A DNA stretch of 64,000 nucleotides from Cruorifilaria tuberocauda (GCA_013365365.1 JABVXU010000032.1:186001-250000), one strand, 5' to 3'. Positions 31,806 through 42,333 are shown, numbered from the stretch's first letter. Translations and numbers: made by a program. Notes: generated by a model not told the origin, from the sequence alone.

Positions 31806-32576
31806 ATGCGTATATTATTAATTGAAGACGATCAAGTAAGTGCAAAGACTGTAGTTAATGCTTTAACTTCTGATGGGCACTTTTGTGATGTTGTAACTTC
31901 TGCGCAAGACTACAACAATAATATGATTTCCTCGAATGGAGATCATTATGACTTAGTTATTCTGGATATACACTTGCCTGGTGATATTGATGGGTATGAT
32001 ATCTTACTAAGGTTAAGAAGTGCAAAAATTAAAGTTCCCGTCTTAATACTTTCATGTATATCTGCTGTTAATCAAAAAGCCAAGGGACTTGGATATGGGG
32101 CTGATGATTATTTAACTAAACCGTTTCACAAAAGCGAGTTGCTCGCTCGAATAAAAGCAATAGTTCGCCGTACTAAAGGTCATCCTGAGTCAGTGATAAA
32201 AATTGGTAATATAAATATTAATTTCGATCATAGGGTTGTTGAAGTAAAAGGTAAAACAGTTCATCTAACTAATAAAGAATATTCTATGATAGAGTTACTA
32301 GCGTTACGTAAAGGGACTGTGTTAACAAAAGAGATGTTTTTAAATCATCTTTATAACGGTTTGGATGAACCTTCGGATAACAAAATAGTTGATGTTTTTA
32401 TGTGTAAATTACGTAAGAAACTTGAAAATGCAAATGATGGGAAAAGCCATATAGAAACTGTTTGGGGAAGAGGTTATGTTCTGAAAGATTACCTTGAAGA
32501 TGAAGAATATTCTAGCATTAATGTAGGAGAAAATAATGTTGAGTATAAAGCAGAGCAAGTGAAGAATAATGTATAG
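31806..32576 (+). CDS. ctrA: Cell-cycle response regulator CtrA
   Basis: CtrA is the OmpR-family transcription factor that controls the cell cycle in alphaproteobacteria and is linked to developmental stage in Ehrlichia. The receiver domain shows the acidic pair Asp8-Asp9, the phosphorylated Asp54 in LVILDIHLPG, and the KPF motif in YLTKPFHKSE. The winged-helix DNA-binding domain includes LTNKEYSMIELLALRKG and ends near VWGRGYVLKD. The 256-aa length is typical, with an acidic tail. A weak AGGG site precedes ATG 31806. The gene converges on rnpB. Confidence 0.97.
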   Translation: MRILLIEDDQVSAKTVVNALTSDGHFCDVVTSAQDYNNNMISSNGDHYDLVILDIHLPGDIDGYDILLRLRSAKIKVPVLILSCISAVNQKAKGLGYGADDYLTKPFHKSELLARIKAIVRRTKGHPESVIKIGNININFDHRVVEVKGKTVHLTNKEYSMIELLALRKGTVLTKEMFLNHLYNGLDEPSDNKIVDVFMCKLRKKLENANDGKSHIETVWGRGYVLKDYLEDEEYSSINVGENNVEYKAEQVKNNV

Positions 32577-32626
32577 GGTATCTATGCATTTTGGAATCAT
32601 TACTACTAATGCTTTTATATGTTCCT

Positions 32627-32966
32627 AGGTGAAATATAAGCCGAGTTCTGTTTATGTAGCTATTTATCTTGAATAAATGTTACCACTTACTGCATGCGAT
32701 TTACCCGAGTAGATATGAGGAAAAACATAAGATCTACTCTTATTTAATCTTGCTCCTAGTGTTGGTTGCTCAACTATCAACGTCACCGTTGTTATGGTAT
32801 GCCCTTACCATACCTTTTCACCCTTACCTAAAAATACTAGGCGGTAATTTTCTGTAGCCCTAAACTGGAGTTACCCCCGGCGGGTATTACCCGTCACTAT
32901 TTTTCCTTGGAGCCCGGACTTTCCTCTGTTGCATTTGTCATACAACAGCAGCTACTTATTTCACCT
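32627..32966 (-). ncRNA. rnpB: RNase P RNA
   Basis: On the minus strand this region has the hallmark of bacterial type A RNase P RNA. The 5' P4 element GAGGAAAGTCCGGGCTCC is at 32909-32926. The matching 3' conserved block ACAGAACTCGGCTTAT is at 32636-32651. The ends AGGTGAAATA and TATTTCACCT pair as P1, and they set the boundaries I give. The RNA cleaves the 5' leader of pre-tRNAs together with the RnpA protein. The approximate length of 340 nt is usual for alphaproteobacteria. Precise ends need experimental mapping. Confidence 0.95.
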
Positions 32967-34601
32967 ATAAAATATATTTTAATATAAAAATTACAGAAGT
33001 AAAATAATCATTTTATCAATCAGTAATCTACGTACCAACCCTTAGGATGTGAATAGAAGTAATATTCTAATACATCAGCTATCACAAAATAAGCAGTTAC
33101 CATTGTGCTTTACACTTTTTCTGTTTGTATTCTTAACAAAAACTACTTGGTTTACTACCGCTCTCAGTGATATGTATACTTAATGCTAAGGGCTTTTTCT
33201 GTTACTAACAGAGATCTCTCAGTAGATATTTGAATATAACTCTGAGTTGTGTGACTTTACATAGAAGAGCTGATAATATAGTGGCAATACTTTTAGTATA
33301 TTTTATTTTATACTGTAAATTCTATATCTTAAAAGACATTTATGAGTAAAGATCATACTATTTATTACTAATCATTTATAGCAAGTTGATTAGATTAGAG
33401 AAAATGTATTATGAATTAAGTTACAGTAGGCACATAGTTGTTGATTTTTACTTTAGTACTTGGAATGTAGCTGCTGTTTAGTGCTCCTCTCCTAGTTCAC
33501 TATTGATGAATTAATTAACTTTTATGACAGCCTGTAGTTGGCATATAGCGATTTTATAGCTGGTATTATATGTTTTTCTACACTTATTTATGGGTATTGC
33601 TCTATCATAGATTTACTCATTTTAGTGCTGTTTGTTGTAAATCTACTGGGCGTAGTTGATGTAGTTTCACAGTACTTATTTCATCAATGTATGTAGAACT
33701 GTTGTTCTTAATACTCTGTGAAGTGGAACTTCTAATATCAGGGTACTTGAGTAGTCGGTATCTTAAGGTATTTTATTGATCGGTTCCATTCTGAGTAAAT
33801 GAATAAAATAAATAATTCATAAACTTAGTAAGCGTCAATATTACTGTGCTTATGGTGTAAAATACCATTGTAACGGGGAAACAGGTTTCTTGTATAAATT
33901 AGCTCTTTAGACTTTGTAAAAGAAGCAGTTGGTTTATAAATTTACTAAGGTTTCAAATAACCTTCAGTCTTCATGTATTAAGCTATGAAGGTGATACGCA
34001 ATTGACATTTTATATTTTTACAATGTAAAAACTGCGTGCACAAAAGCTTAGCTAGATGATTTCTCCTTGTGAACAAAAAGTGCATTTTATTATGTTTTTA
34101 CTTAAATGTATAGAAATTTTTCTGATATAACTTAAAAAATGATGCTACTTTATCAGTAAACTGGCAGTTTGATAGCTGTTGAGTAAAATCTAGCAATAAA
34201 TCTTTGCTTTTTTAATGTAATTATGCGAAGCTTAGAAGTAAATTTTATTCTTAATAACAAGGGTTACTATACATAATCAACATTAGAGAAAAGTGAATAG
34301 TTATTAGTTACTTAAGAACTAAAGAATAAATATTAATCTAACTATCATCAGATATCCATATGATAATAAATTCTGCAAGTTCATCAAATCATTTCATTTA
34401 CTAAAATTTTAGAAATTTTTTCTTCCTTCCATACAGTGAAGTTAAATGATTTTGAGTACATAGTTTTAGTATTCTTAAAATGACATCGAAGTAACTTAGT
34501 CAGCAGTACTGTAAGATATAGTTATCTGTATAGTGAAAATTGAGTCACTTATTGACATATCTGATGAGTATTATAGATAATTTATATGGTAAGTAACTAG
34601 G
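32967..34601. other. Long gap upstream of rnpB, no intact gene
   Basis: This 1.6-kb stretch lacks any intact gene. A hydrophobic open stretch of about 48 codons on the plus strand near 33536-33692 may be the remnant of a membrane protein. A TTGACA (34002-34007)-N16-TGTAAA promoter-like pair lies inside the gap with no gene behind it. The rnpB promoter should lie just above 32966 on the minus strand, but no consensus pair stands out. Confidence 0.45.
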
Positions 34602-35699
34602 CTAATCTGAGCACATTTGGTTTGTCTGTAGCTCAATAAACCTAAATGAATTGATATGGCCATCAAAATTTTTTCTGTCTATGTCAGTTATCCAAGTTTG
34701 GCATTGGATACTTAATACTTCCTCTATCAACACCCTTCTGTAGTATTTATCTAGATGCGACATTATATCGTCAAGTAAAAGAAGAGGTGCTTTGTTATAG
34801 AAAATACATCTTGCTTTTACGCTAGACAAAATAATAGAAAGCAACAATAATTTTTGCTCTCCAGTGGAGCACAAATTTACCGGTACGCCTTTCTTTTGAC
34901 AGAAGATCTGAAATTTATCGTTATTTATACAAAAGTTTACTTTACCAGTTAACGAGTCTATTTCTCTATTTTCCCTCAGGCGACTTTGAAGATATTCTGG
35001 AGTGTTACTTGAGATTAGTTGGCTGCTGAATTTTAAACTAGCTTTTGGAAGAAACTCAGTGGAGTAGTTATTAATTGTATTCTGTAATGTTTTTAAAACA
35101 GATAGCCGCATATGTGATATGTTAACTGCATTAACAGCCATGATCTTCTCAAGAATGGATAGCCAATTTTCATCTAAAATATTTTTTCTTAGTAGTTTAC
35201 TTCGCTGGTCTTTAGCTTTCTTATATTTTATGTAACAATAAATGTAATTTTCTTCAAATAATGAAACTATGCGGTCCAGAAGCTTTAGCCTATCGCTTGG
35301 AGGGTTGAGAAGAATATAGTCCATTTGGGGGATTAGCCAGATTACATTGGATATTCTGTAAAGAGATGAATAACTTGATTGCAACTTCCCATCGATTTGT
35401 ACTAGTTTTTTATTCAAGCTCTTTGCAATACCAATCGAATTAAAATCAACTCCGTTGAAAAATCCGTAATGTACTGCCCAATCTTTATTACTGAATCTAT
35501 TTTGCATCTCACTTGCTTTTGCTTTTTTCATTCCATTACTTTTGGCTAACAAAGAGATTGCTTCAAGTATATTGGTTTTACCAATACCATTTTGGCCAAA
35601 GATTACAACTGAATCGTTACTTAAATCCAGTCTAAAGCTGGAATGATTACGGAAATTATTTAGTTTCAATTTCTTTATATAACAATTAGTAACCATCAA
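34602..35699 (-). CDS. recF: DNA replication and repair protein RecF
   Basis: RecF is an SMC-like ATPase that helps load RecA at single-strand gaps. The 365-aa protein has Walker A GQNGIGKT (residues 35-42), an ABC-type signature STGEQKLLLLS and Walker B PLLLLDDIMSHLD. The N-terminal KLKLNNFRNH is typical of RecF. It follows bcp after 17 bases on the same strand and is not next to dnaA, as it is in many other bacteria. Confidence 0.96.
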   Translation of the reverse strand: MMVTNCYIKKLKLNNFRNHSSFRLDLSNDSVVIFGQNGIGKTNILEAISLLAKSNGMKKAKASEMQNRFSNKDWAVHYGFFNGVDFNSIGIAKSLNKKLVQIDGKLQSSYSSLYRISNVIWLIPQMDYILLNPPSDRLKLLDRIVSLFEENYIYCYIKYKKAKDQRSKLLRKNILDENWLSILEKIMAVNAVNISHMRLSVLKTLQNTINNYSTEFLPKASLKFSSQLISSNTPEYLQSRLRENREIDSLTGKVNFCINNDKFQIFCQKKGVPVNLCSTGEQKLLLLSIILSSVKARCIFYNKAPLLLLDDIMSHLDKYYRRVLIEEVLSIQCQTWITDIDRKNFDGHINSFRFIELQTNQMCSD

Positions 35700-35716
35700 C
35701 TGAGTAATTTTTAAAT

Positions 35717-36184
35717 TTATATTCTTCTAACACTCTCTAGGACTTCATTAACATGTCCTCTAACTTTTACGTTTTTCCAGATCTTTGTTATTTTGCCCTT
35801 TTTGTCTATTAAGAAAGTAGTGCGTTCTATGCCCATATACTTTTTGTTAAACATACTCTTTTCTATCCAGGTACCATACTTTTCCAATATTTCAATATTC
35901 TCATCAGAAACTAAATAAAATGGTAATGAATATTTTGTCCTAAAATTTGCATGGCATTTAACGCTATCTTTTGATGCCCCAATTATTACTGTATCAAGAG
36001 AGGAAAAATCATTTATTTTATCTCTGAAATCTTTTGCCTCTGTTATACAGCCTGGAGTCCCATTTTTTGGATAGAAATAAAGAACTACATTTTTTTTACC
36101 AAGGAAACTACTCAGTGATAAATTCACACCAGAATCTGTTGGTAAATTAAAATCTGGTGCATTATTTCCTACTACTAACTTCAT
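35717..36184 (-). CDS. bcp: Peroxiredoxin of the Bcp/PrxQ type
   Basis: Bcp reduces hydrogen peroxide and organic peroxides in the cytoplasm. In 155 aa the peroxidatic cysteine is Cys46 in PKNGTPGCITEA. The resolving cysteine found five residues later in many PrxQ proteins is replaced (EAKDF), so the enzyme looks like the 1-Cys form, unless the only other visible cysteine (near NFRTKY) serves. Start ATG 36184. It probably forms a two-gene operon with recF. Confidence 0.92.
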   Translation of the reverse strand: MKLVVGNNAPDFNLPTDSGVNLSLSSFLGKKNVVLYFYPKNGTPGCITEAKDFRDKINDFSSLDTVIIGASKDSVKCHANFRTKYSLPFYLVSDENIEILEKYGTWIEKSMFNKKYMGIERTTFLIDKKGKITKIWKNVKVRGHVNEVLESVRRI

Positions 36185-38433
36185 CTTGCTCCTTTAGCTG
36201 GACACTACTTAGTATATTATAGTTAGTACCATTAAGAACTCTAGTTAAAAATCAACTGAGTTCTACATGTTTACTATTCTTAGAAAAACTGACGTAATGA
36301 TGTTGTAAGTCTTGCTTTATTTTTTATATTAAAAGTTCTGCTCATTAATTCTACTAATTTTTTGCTAAGTGGAAGTTCAATCTGTAATATCATTACTATA
36401 TTCCGAATTTACTTGGATCAAAATTTGTATGACTTTGTATATGTCTTGTGCATTATCTCTATTTACGTTATTATGGCACTTAATAATTAAAATTTTTCTA
36501 TATTTCTTTTGATTCAATTCTTATTAAGAAATCTACAGTAGTAGATTTAGTCAAATTTAATAACAAATTTATATAACTGCACGTTATCTTTTTGGGTCAG
36601 CAATAGCCAAAATTGCTCTATTGTTTGTGTAGTTTGAATTTTACTTTTTTGTTATAGATTTCTTAATTTAGCTTTTGCAAGAACAAGTGCATCTTTAATT
36701 AAAAATAGGTGAACGCATCTACACATTGTATGTGTTGTTTCCATATTTCCTTGTATTGAAAGTGGTCAATCGAACTTATCATGAAGTTTCATTTCGATTA
36801 ACCTTGGTTCAATAATAGATTATTGAGTATACCAGCCTACATAGACGTTTATAAAAATTCCTTATTGACTGTTTTGATCTGATGTCTCTTTCATCTTGTT
36901 ATTGCTCAATATTCATTGAGGTTGCTTACTAGCATTTGAATGTTAGAAAAGTGTAAATTAATTTGTTTTTATGGTATGAACTATCTCTTAGTTATTTGGT
37001 GATTCCCAATTTTGTTATTTGTAAGTGACTGTTCATAGTTGTAATCTTGAATATTAAAGTGTACTGAATATTACCTGCTATTTTGATTATACAATACAAG
37101 CTTCTCACTTTGCTAGCTAACTCAATAATCTCCCATCACGATAATGATGGTTTTTATTATACTATTTTAAAGCATTCCTTTTAATCTTATATTAAAATTA
37201 TGGCAAAATATATTCCCTAGCTAAGGATTATAGTTATTGCTATATAAAACTAGAGGAAGCTCTGGTAAGAGTAGCGTAATAACTTTTGTGCGTTTATTTT
37301 TTAAAGCGAAAGACATTGACTTTTAGTTCACCATATCCTTTTCATTGAAAAATAATAGATAAATCAAGATTTAGTATACCTCATTCTATAGAAATTTTAC
37401 TATCTTGTCAATTTATTCTTTCATTAGCATATCCTTCATGCATAAGTATCTACTTATGTAATATTTACAATAAACATGCTACATAATTTTTACTCTGAAA
37501 TAAATATCGTTAGTTTATTTATACCGGTTCACATTGACCAGTACTCTTGATTTTAGAATGCACTATTATATCAGTGGTATTTATATGTATCTACTGCTAG
37601 TAATCCATAAAAATTAATAAATAACACAACCGTATTGGTAATATATTTTACACAGATTTTGGTATATTAGGTAATGGAATATAGAATTAAGGAGTGTTAC
37701 TTTCTGTTGAAAAAGTGATAAGAACTTCAATAAAATTTTTGCATTTTACATGCTATTCACACAATATTCTTAATTTGTGCTCGCGAGATAAGAAGAAATC
37801 TTCTGATTGATCTATCACTATGATGATTGGTGTGACTATATAAAATCCAATGTTGGAAATGTAAAGGAGACCATTTATAGTGGTGGAAGATGCAAGGTAA
37901 GTATTGAAGTAATGAATGGAGGTTTTACAAAAGAACTGAGAAACTTTAAAAATATAATATATTGATATTGCACAACTTTTAATTGCATACAACCAGATAC
38001 TGGTGAGATAGATATCATTCATATATGAGAATAATAGGAGTAAAGTAAGACATATGTGTACTGCAAATGTGGTTAAATTTGTGCTTCTTGTTAGAAGATT
38101 AGTTTATGATTTGATGTAGTGCTGTTTAAAATACCAAGCCTAACCCTTAGAAGGTATTTAGATGAGGTGGTGAATGTCTAAAAATGGATTAGAAAGCCCA
38201 GTGAATAAGTTTCTAAATGAAAGAAGAAGTGAAAAGAAAATGATTTATTGTCTGGGATGAAATAAGAGTGAATAAAAGTTTACAGAAGAACTAAATCAGC
38301 ATAGATTACTTTCTATTGGTAATATTATGTGATATTGTTAGTACTTTATCTCCATAGGTGTTACTAAAGATGAAATTTATGAAAACACTGAAGTTCTCAG
38401 ACAGTATACCTAGAGAACCTTGTTACTGTTAGT
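36185..38433. other. Longest gap, with coding-like relics
   Basis: No intact gene is seen in 2.2 kb. Three pieces read like former genes. On the minus strand at about 36550-36830 a two-stop frame contains ETTHTMCRCVHLFLIKDALV and LAKAKLRN. On the plus strand, 37807-37965 is open for about 52 codons and includes ETIYSGGRCKVSIEVMNGG. At 38174-38260 an ATG with a strong GAGGTGG ribosome site opens a 28-codon frame (MSKNGLESPVNKFLNERRSE and on), broken by a stop, with further coding-like runs in other frames up to rimM. None can be named with confidence; the last might be the N-terminus of a helix-turn-helix regulator. Confidence 0.4.
37133..37155 (+). terminator. Orphan terminator-like hairpin
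   Basis: CCATCA (37133-37138) and TGATGG (37145-37150) form a 6-bp stem with a 6-base loop, followed directly by TTTTTATT. This is a textbook small intrinsic terminator on the plus strand, but no intact gene or known RNA precedes it. It may end a decayed gene or an unrecognised small transcript. Confidence 0.45.
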
Positions 38434-38946
38434 ATGGATAATAATCTAGTATGCTTAGGTGTAGTTATTTCTCCTCATGGAGTTAATGGAGCTATTAAAA
38501 TAAAAACTTTTACTGAAAAACCTGAGAATATTTCCTTGTATGGCAGGCTAATAAGTAATGGTGAAAATTATAAAATAGATTCTATGCTTGTTATAAATGA
38601 TAATTTGATAATAGCTTCAATAGATGGAATAGATTCTCGCAATAAAGCAGAGCTTTTAAGAAATAAGAAGTTATACATAGAAAGAAGCATGCTACCAAGA
38701 TTAGATAATGAGAACAAAAACGAATTTTATCAAAGTGATCTTATAGGTATGAAGGTAAGGCTAAAGGATAGTAATCCATATGGATACGTAAAATCTATAT
38801 GTAATTTTGGTTCAGGAGATATATTAGAAATTTCAGTTGTGAGTACAAAAAAGAGCATTATGCTCTCTTTTACTAGAGAAATATTTCCAGATATTAACAT
38901 AGAGGAAAAATATATAGTTCTTAGTATGCCAGAGTTTGTTGATTAA
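38434..38946 (+). CDS. rimM: 16S rRNA processing protein RimM
   Basis: RimM assists maturation of the 30S head domain and binds ribosomal protein S19. The 170-aa protein shows the N-terminal RimM barrel ([17 protein letters not shown]), the middle [17 protein letters not shown] block, and the C-terminal PRC-like barrel ([18 protein letters not shown] then GSGDILEI and [13 protein letters not shown]). Start ATG 38434. It is followed by efp after 64 bases; efp has its own promoter. Confidence 0.94.
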   Translation: MDNNLVCLGVVISPHGVNGAIKIKTFTEKPENISLYGRLISNGENYKIDSMLVINDNLIIASIDGIDSRNKAELLRNKKLYIERSMLPRLDNENKNEFYQSDLIGMKVRLKDSNPYGYVKSICNFGSGDILEISVVSTKKSIMLSFTREIFPDINIEEKYIVLSMPEFVD

Positions 38947-38954
38947 TAAAGACT

Positions 38955-38983
38955 TTGATATTTGCATAGAAGCTTTTTATAAT
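38955..38983 (+). promoter_or_regulatory. Sigma-70 promoter for efp
   Basis: TTGATA (38955-38960) and TATAAT (38978-38983) are separated by 17 bases, the ideal spacing. The -10 box is perfect and the -35 box has one mismatch. Transcription would begin about 20 bases before the efp ATG at 39011. The efp pair can thus be expressed without rimM. Confidence 0.6.
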
Positions 38984-39010
38984 TATAAAATTAAACTTTA
39001 AGTTGGATTA

Positions 39011-39577
39011 ATGGTAGAAAAAGCTAATGACATTAGACCAGGTCAGATATTAGAACACAACGGTGGATTATTTTTGGTTATAGATATCATGCACACCCAA
39101 CCTGGTAAAGGTGGGGCATACATACAAACAAAGATGAAAAATATTAAAACTGGGGCAAAATATTATGAAAGGTTTCGCTCTGACGCAATAATCAGGAGAG
39201 CTATTTTAGATGAGGAGGAATATATCTATCTCTTTACTGAGAGAAGAACTATGTATCTTATGCACCCAAGTAATTATGAGCAGATTACTTTAAGTTTAGA
39301 TTTATTGGGAGAAAAAAAGATTTATTTGAAGGATAACATGAAAATAAAAATTATAACCTATCAAGATAAAATAGTTTCCACGCACGTGCCTGACTATGTA
39401 GTGTTGACTGTAAAAGAAACAGAGTCTGTTATTAAGGGGCAAACTGTTACTTCTTCTTATAAGCCTGCAGTTTTAGAGAACGGAATGCGTGTTAATGTTC
39501 CTCAGTTTATAAGAGAAGAAGATAAAGTTGTAATATATACTCCTAACGATAGCTATTATGAAAGAGTAAAAGAATAA
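39011..39577 (+). CDS. efp: Elongation factor P
   Basis: EF-P enters the ribosomal E site and relieves stalling at proline runs. The 188-aa protein has the three OB-like domains. The tip residue that is modified in many bacteria is Lys33 in QPGKGGAY. A conserved GMRVNVPQFI block lies near the end. Start ATG 39011. The IMPase-like gene starts eight bases after its stop, so the two are translated from one message. Confidence 0.97.
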   Translation: MVEKANDIRPGQILEHNGGLFLVIDIMHTQPGKGGAYIQTKMKNIKTGAKYYERFRSDAIIRRAILDEEEYIYLFTERRTMYLMHPSNYEQITLSLDLLGEKKIYLKDNMKIKIITYQDKIVSTHVPDYVVLTVKETESVIKGQTVTSSYKPAVLENGMRVNVPQFIREEDKVVIYTPNDSYYERVKE

Positions 39578-39584
39578 AAAAGGG

Positions 39585-40283
39585 ATGTCTATTTCGTCAC
39601 CAAGGATTAATGTGATGCTTGATTCTGTGCGTGGTGCTTCTAAACAACTTATGCGAGATTTTAATGAATTGCAAATCTCTAGTGTTAAGTCAGATGATTT
39701 TGTTAATAAAACTTATTCAAAATCCAAGCAAACTATATGCGGTTGCTTATACAATTATAAACAAAGCTATGGCTTTCTTTTTGAAGATAATGTTGACCAG
39801 AAAGTGAAGGAAGACACTTATACCTGGTTTATTATGCCTATAGAAAGCAAAGAAAATTTTTCTAATTGTATGGTTTATTTTGCAGTATCAGTTTGCTTAA
39901 TTCACAAGAATAAGGTTATAGCAGCTGTAATTGACGTTCCTGCTCTCAGAGAAACTTTTTGGGCAGAGGAAAAGAAAGGTGCTTTCCTTCAGGACTCTAG
40001 GTTTCGTCATGTAAGGATGAGGATGAAAAGTCGTGATGGAGGTTTGATAGATGTAAGTGCTAATTTATTGAATAAGTTGCTACCTGATAATAGTAATGTA
40101 CGTTCCATAGGATCAACAGTTTTAGGTTTTGCATACCTTGCTGCAGGAAGACATAGGGGAATAGTTTACTCTGGAGTTAATAAATATAAAACCTTACTTG
40201 GTAGACTTTTTCTTCAAGAAAGTGGTGGACTGTTAGTAGAAGATGATGGGTTAGTTATTGCAGGTAATATTAGGTTAGCATAA
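39585..40283 (+). CDS. IMPase-like protein with lost metal ligands (SuhB family)
   Basis: The 232-aa protein aligns with the inositol monophosphatase family along its length: YGFLFED near 62-68, [15 protein letters not shown] at 78-92, [23 protein letters not shown] at 175-189 and FLQESGG at 209-215. The catalytic metal site is not kept. The family motif DPIDGT reads MPIESK, so both Asp are replaced (Met84, Glu87), and the WD of the late WDxAAG motif is YK (Tyr201-Lys202). The reading frame is intact and tied to efp. It is probably a non-catalytic relative. E. coli SuhB has a non-enzymatic role in rRNA transcription, which gives one possible reason for retention; that is inference. Its end overlaps hemA by nine bases. 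Confidence 0.8.
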   Translation: MSISSPRINVMLDSVRGASKQLMRDFNELQISSVKSDDFVNKTYSKSKQTICGCLYNYKQSYGFLFEDNVDQKVKEDTYTWFIMPIESKENFSNCMVYFAVSVCLIHKNKVIAAVIDVPALRETFWAEEKKGAFLQDSRFRHVRMRMKSRDGGLIDVSANLLNKLLPDNSNVRSIGSTVLGFAYLAAGRHRGIVYSGVNKYKTLLGRLFLQESGGLLVEDDGLVIAGNIRLA

Positions 40284-41477
40284 GTAAGCTATAGGGATAG
40301 ATAACTTTTCAAAAACTTTTACAAGAGATTCAGTTAAATGTTCCATCATTTCATCGGTATGGTATGGTGTAGGAGTAATACGGAACCGCTCTGTTCCTCT
40401 TGGAACAGTAGGATAATTTATGTGTTGAACATATATTCCATATTCATCAAATAGTAATCTTGATGCCTTTTTAGATAGCTCTGGATCTCCAATTATTATT
40501 GGAATTATATGAGTTTTTGTGGGGATAAGGTTAATTCTTGCATTTTTTAGTAAGTTTTTTACTTTTTTGACAACTTGTTTTTGTTTCTCCCTCTCAATGT
40601 TACTTGATTTTAGATAATCAATGCTTGCTTTTGCTGCTGCTGCTAGAGCAGGCGAAATAGCAGTAGTGAAAATGAATCCTGGAGCAGAACTTCTTATTAC
40701 ATCTACTAAGCTTTTTGAGGATGCTATATATCCGCCCATAACTCCAAAAGCTTTTGATAATGTACCCTGAATGATGGTTACTCTATCCATTAGACCTTCT
40801 CTTTCTGCGATTCCTCCACCATGTGAACCATACATGCCAACTGCATGCACTTCATCTGAATATGTAATTGCGTTATATTCCTCTGCCAAGTCACATATTT
40901 CTCTCAGTGGTGCTATGTCACCATCCATTGAATATATGGATTCAAACGCTATTATCTTTGGCACTTTTCTGTCTACAGACTTTAATAACTGCTCTAAGTG
41001 ATCGACGTTATTATGTTTAAATATGTATTTCGGCCTTTTTCCTGATTTTATGCCCTCTATCATTGAGGAATGGTTTTTCTCATCTGAAAAAAACACTACG
41101 TCAGGAATGACTGATGATAAAGTACTCAGTGTTGTCTGATTAGCAAGGTACCCGCAAGCAAAAGTTAAGGCAGCTTTTTTATTATGCAAACAAGCTAAAG
41201 ATTTTTCGAGTTCGACAACTTCTTTTGTTGTACCAGATATATTTCTTGTTCCTCCTGCTCCAACTGAGGAATTTTGGATAGCAGCAATTACGCTTTCGTT
41301 TTGTGACATTCCTAAATAATTATTACTGCACCAAACAATCACTTCCCTATTTCTTTCGTAATCCATAACATAGGGGAACCTACCAGGCAATGATGCAAAA
41401 TGCATAAACTCACGATAGCGACCCTCTTCCTTTATATCTTTGATTTTATTTAGAAATATCCCTTCGTAGTCTACCAA
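40275..41477 (-). CDS. hemA: 5-aminolevulinate synthase
   Basis: This PLP enzyme condenses succinyl-CoA and glycine to 5-aminolevulinate, the first haem step in alphaproteobacteria. The 400-aa protein includes the glycine-rich [11 protein letters not shown] segment, [12 protein letters not shown], the [12 protein letters not shown] block with the PLP-contacting Asp, and the PLP-binding lysine in [15 protein letters not shown]-terminal [14 protein letters not shown] is typical. It converges with the IMPase-like gene, overlapping it by nine bases. Confidence 0.97.
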   Translation of the reverse strand: MVDYEGIFLNKIKDIKEEGRYREFMHFASLPGRFPYVMDYERNREVIVWCSNNYLGMSQNESVIAAIQNSSVGAGGTRNISGTTKEVVELEKSLACLHNKKAALTFACGYLANQTTLSTLSSVIPDVVFFSDEKNHSSMIEGIKSGKRPKYIFKHNNVDHLEQLLKSVDRKVPKIIAFESIYSMDGDIAPLREICDLAEEYNAITYSDEVHAVGMYGSHGGGIAEREGLMDRVTIIQGTLSKAFGVMGGYIASSKSLVDVIRSSAPGFIFTTAISPALAAAAKASIDYLKSSNIEREKQKQVVKKVKNLLKNARINLIPTKTHIIPIIIGDPELSKKASRLLFDEYGIYVQHINYPTVPRGTERFRITPTPYHTDEMMEHLTESLVKVFEKLSIPIAYLC

Positions 41478-41538
41478 GTTTTTATCTATTAATGACTAAT
41501 AAAACTATAATAAATTATTTAATGGCAGACTACTACAT

Positions 41539-42333
41539 TTATTTACAGCACAGCAGTGGCTCTTTATTTATATTGACCCATTCGATCTTGCTATTCTCAA
41601 TTAACTTTTTAGGCATACAATAGTATGTAATTACAGCGGCAGCAAGGCAACATGCTCCAACCGCTATCCCAACTGCTGACACTTCTAAATGGACTGCAGT
41701 AGCCACTCCTAGAGCAACTCCAGATGTTGCTAATACGTAAGCAACTATGGTATATAGATTATTGCTTTTCGTATTTTGTAAAAGACTTTCATCTGCTTGC
41801 TCAGATACTTTGTTAGTTACTATTGTATGGCAGTGGGACTGATTGTGATTCTGAAGATGTTGGTTGTGTTGGATCTGTTTTTTTATTTGTATACCTCGCA
41901 AGCTACTCCTTTCAGGAATAGAAACATTTTCACCTTTATCTATATTTTCAAATGGAGAGCCACCGTTATCGCTTGGTACATCAACTGCACTAAAAGAACT
42001 ACTACTATGGCTTAAATCACTATTCATAAAACTTTCTGGTGAATGTGGTGGTGAATCTGGCTGATCGTCTTTATTTTCAAGCTCTCGTTCATCTTTAATT
42101 TGCGGTGCTATATGCTCAGCAAATTGGTTATATATTTGTTTTTTCTCATTATCATTAACAAACGTTAAAACATTAGTAGTACACTTACCCTGCTGAGGCT
42201 TCTGTGTGCTTGAAGAAGCTCTTTCACTTTGAGTAATGTCTATTTGTCCTGAAAATTGAGTTTCAGGAACTTCTTGTTCTTGAGTACTAGGTGTGTTACT
42301 ATTATGATTCTTTTTCTTTTTGCTTTTACACAT
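41539..42333 (-). CDS. Polar protein with a C-terminal helix pair, unknown function
   Basis: I do not recognise this 264-aa protein. Residues 1-185 are low-complexity and polar, rich in Ser, Gln, Asn, Pro and His, with a lysine cluster at the N-terminus (CKSKKKKNH). Two alanine/valine-rich hydrophobic helices follow at about 193-213 and 218-240, separated by only a few residues, then a short tail ending LLCCK. There is no signal peptide. A long disordered part plus a tight helix pair resembles proteins that place a hairpin in a host-derived vacuole membrane, but nothing here proves export. It lies 61 bases upstream of hemA on the same strand. Confidence 0.75.
   Translation of the reverse strand: MCKSKKKKNHNSNTPSTQEQEVPETQFSGQIDITQSERASSSTQKPQQGKCTTNVLTFVNDNEKKQIYNQFAEHIAPQIKDERELENKDDQPDSPPHSPESFMNSDLSHSSSSFSAVDVPSDNGGSPFENIDKGENVSIPERSSLRGIQIKKQIQHNQHLQNHNQSHCHTIVTNKVSEQADESLLQNTKSNNLYTIVAYVLATSGVALGVATAVHLEVSAVGIAVGACCLAAAVITYYCMPKKLIENSKIEWVNINKEPLLCCK

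Noticed and set aside
32669..32857. Plus-strand open frame of 62 codons
   Set aside because: It is antisense to the RNase P RNA gene, whose conserved elements explain the sequence.
37753..38022. Minus-strand open frame of 89 codons in the large gap
   Set aside because: The plus strand of the same stretch has more protein-like composition; the minus frame is low-complexity Ile/Tyr/Ser.
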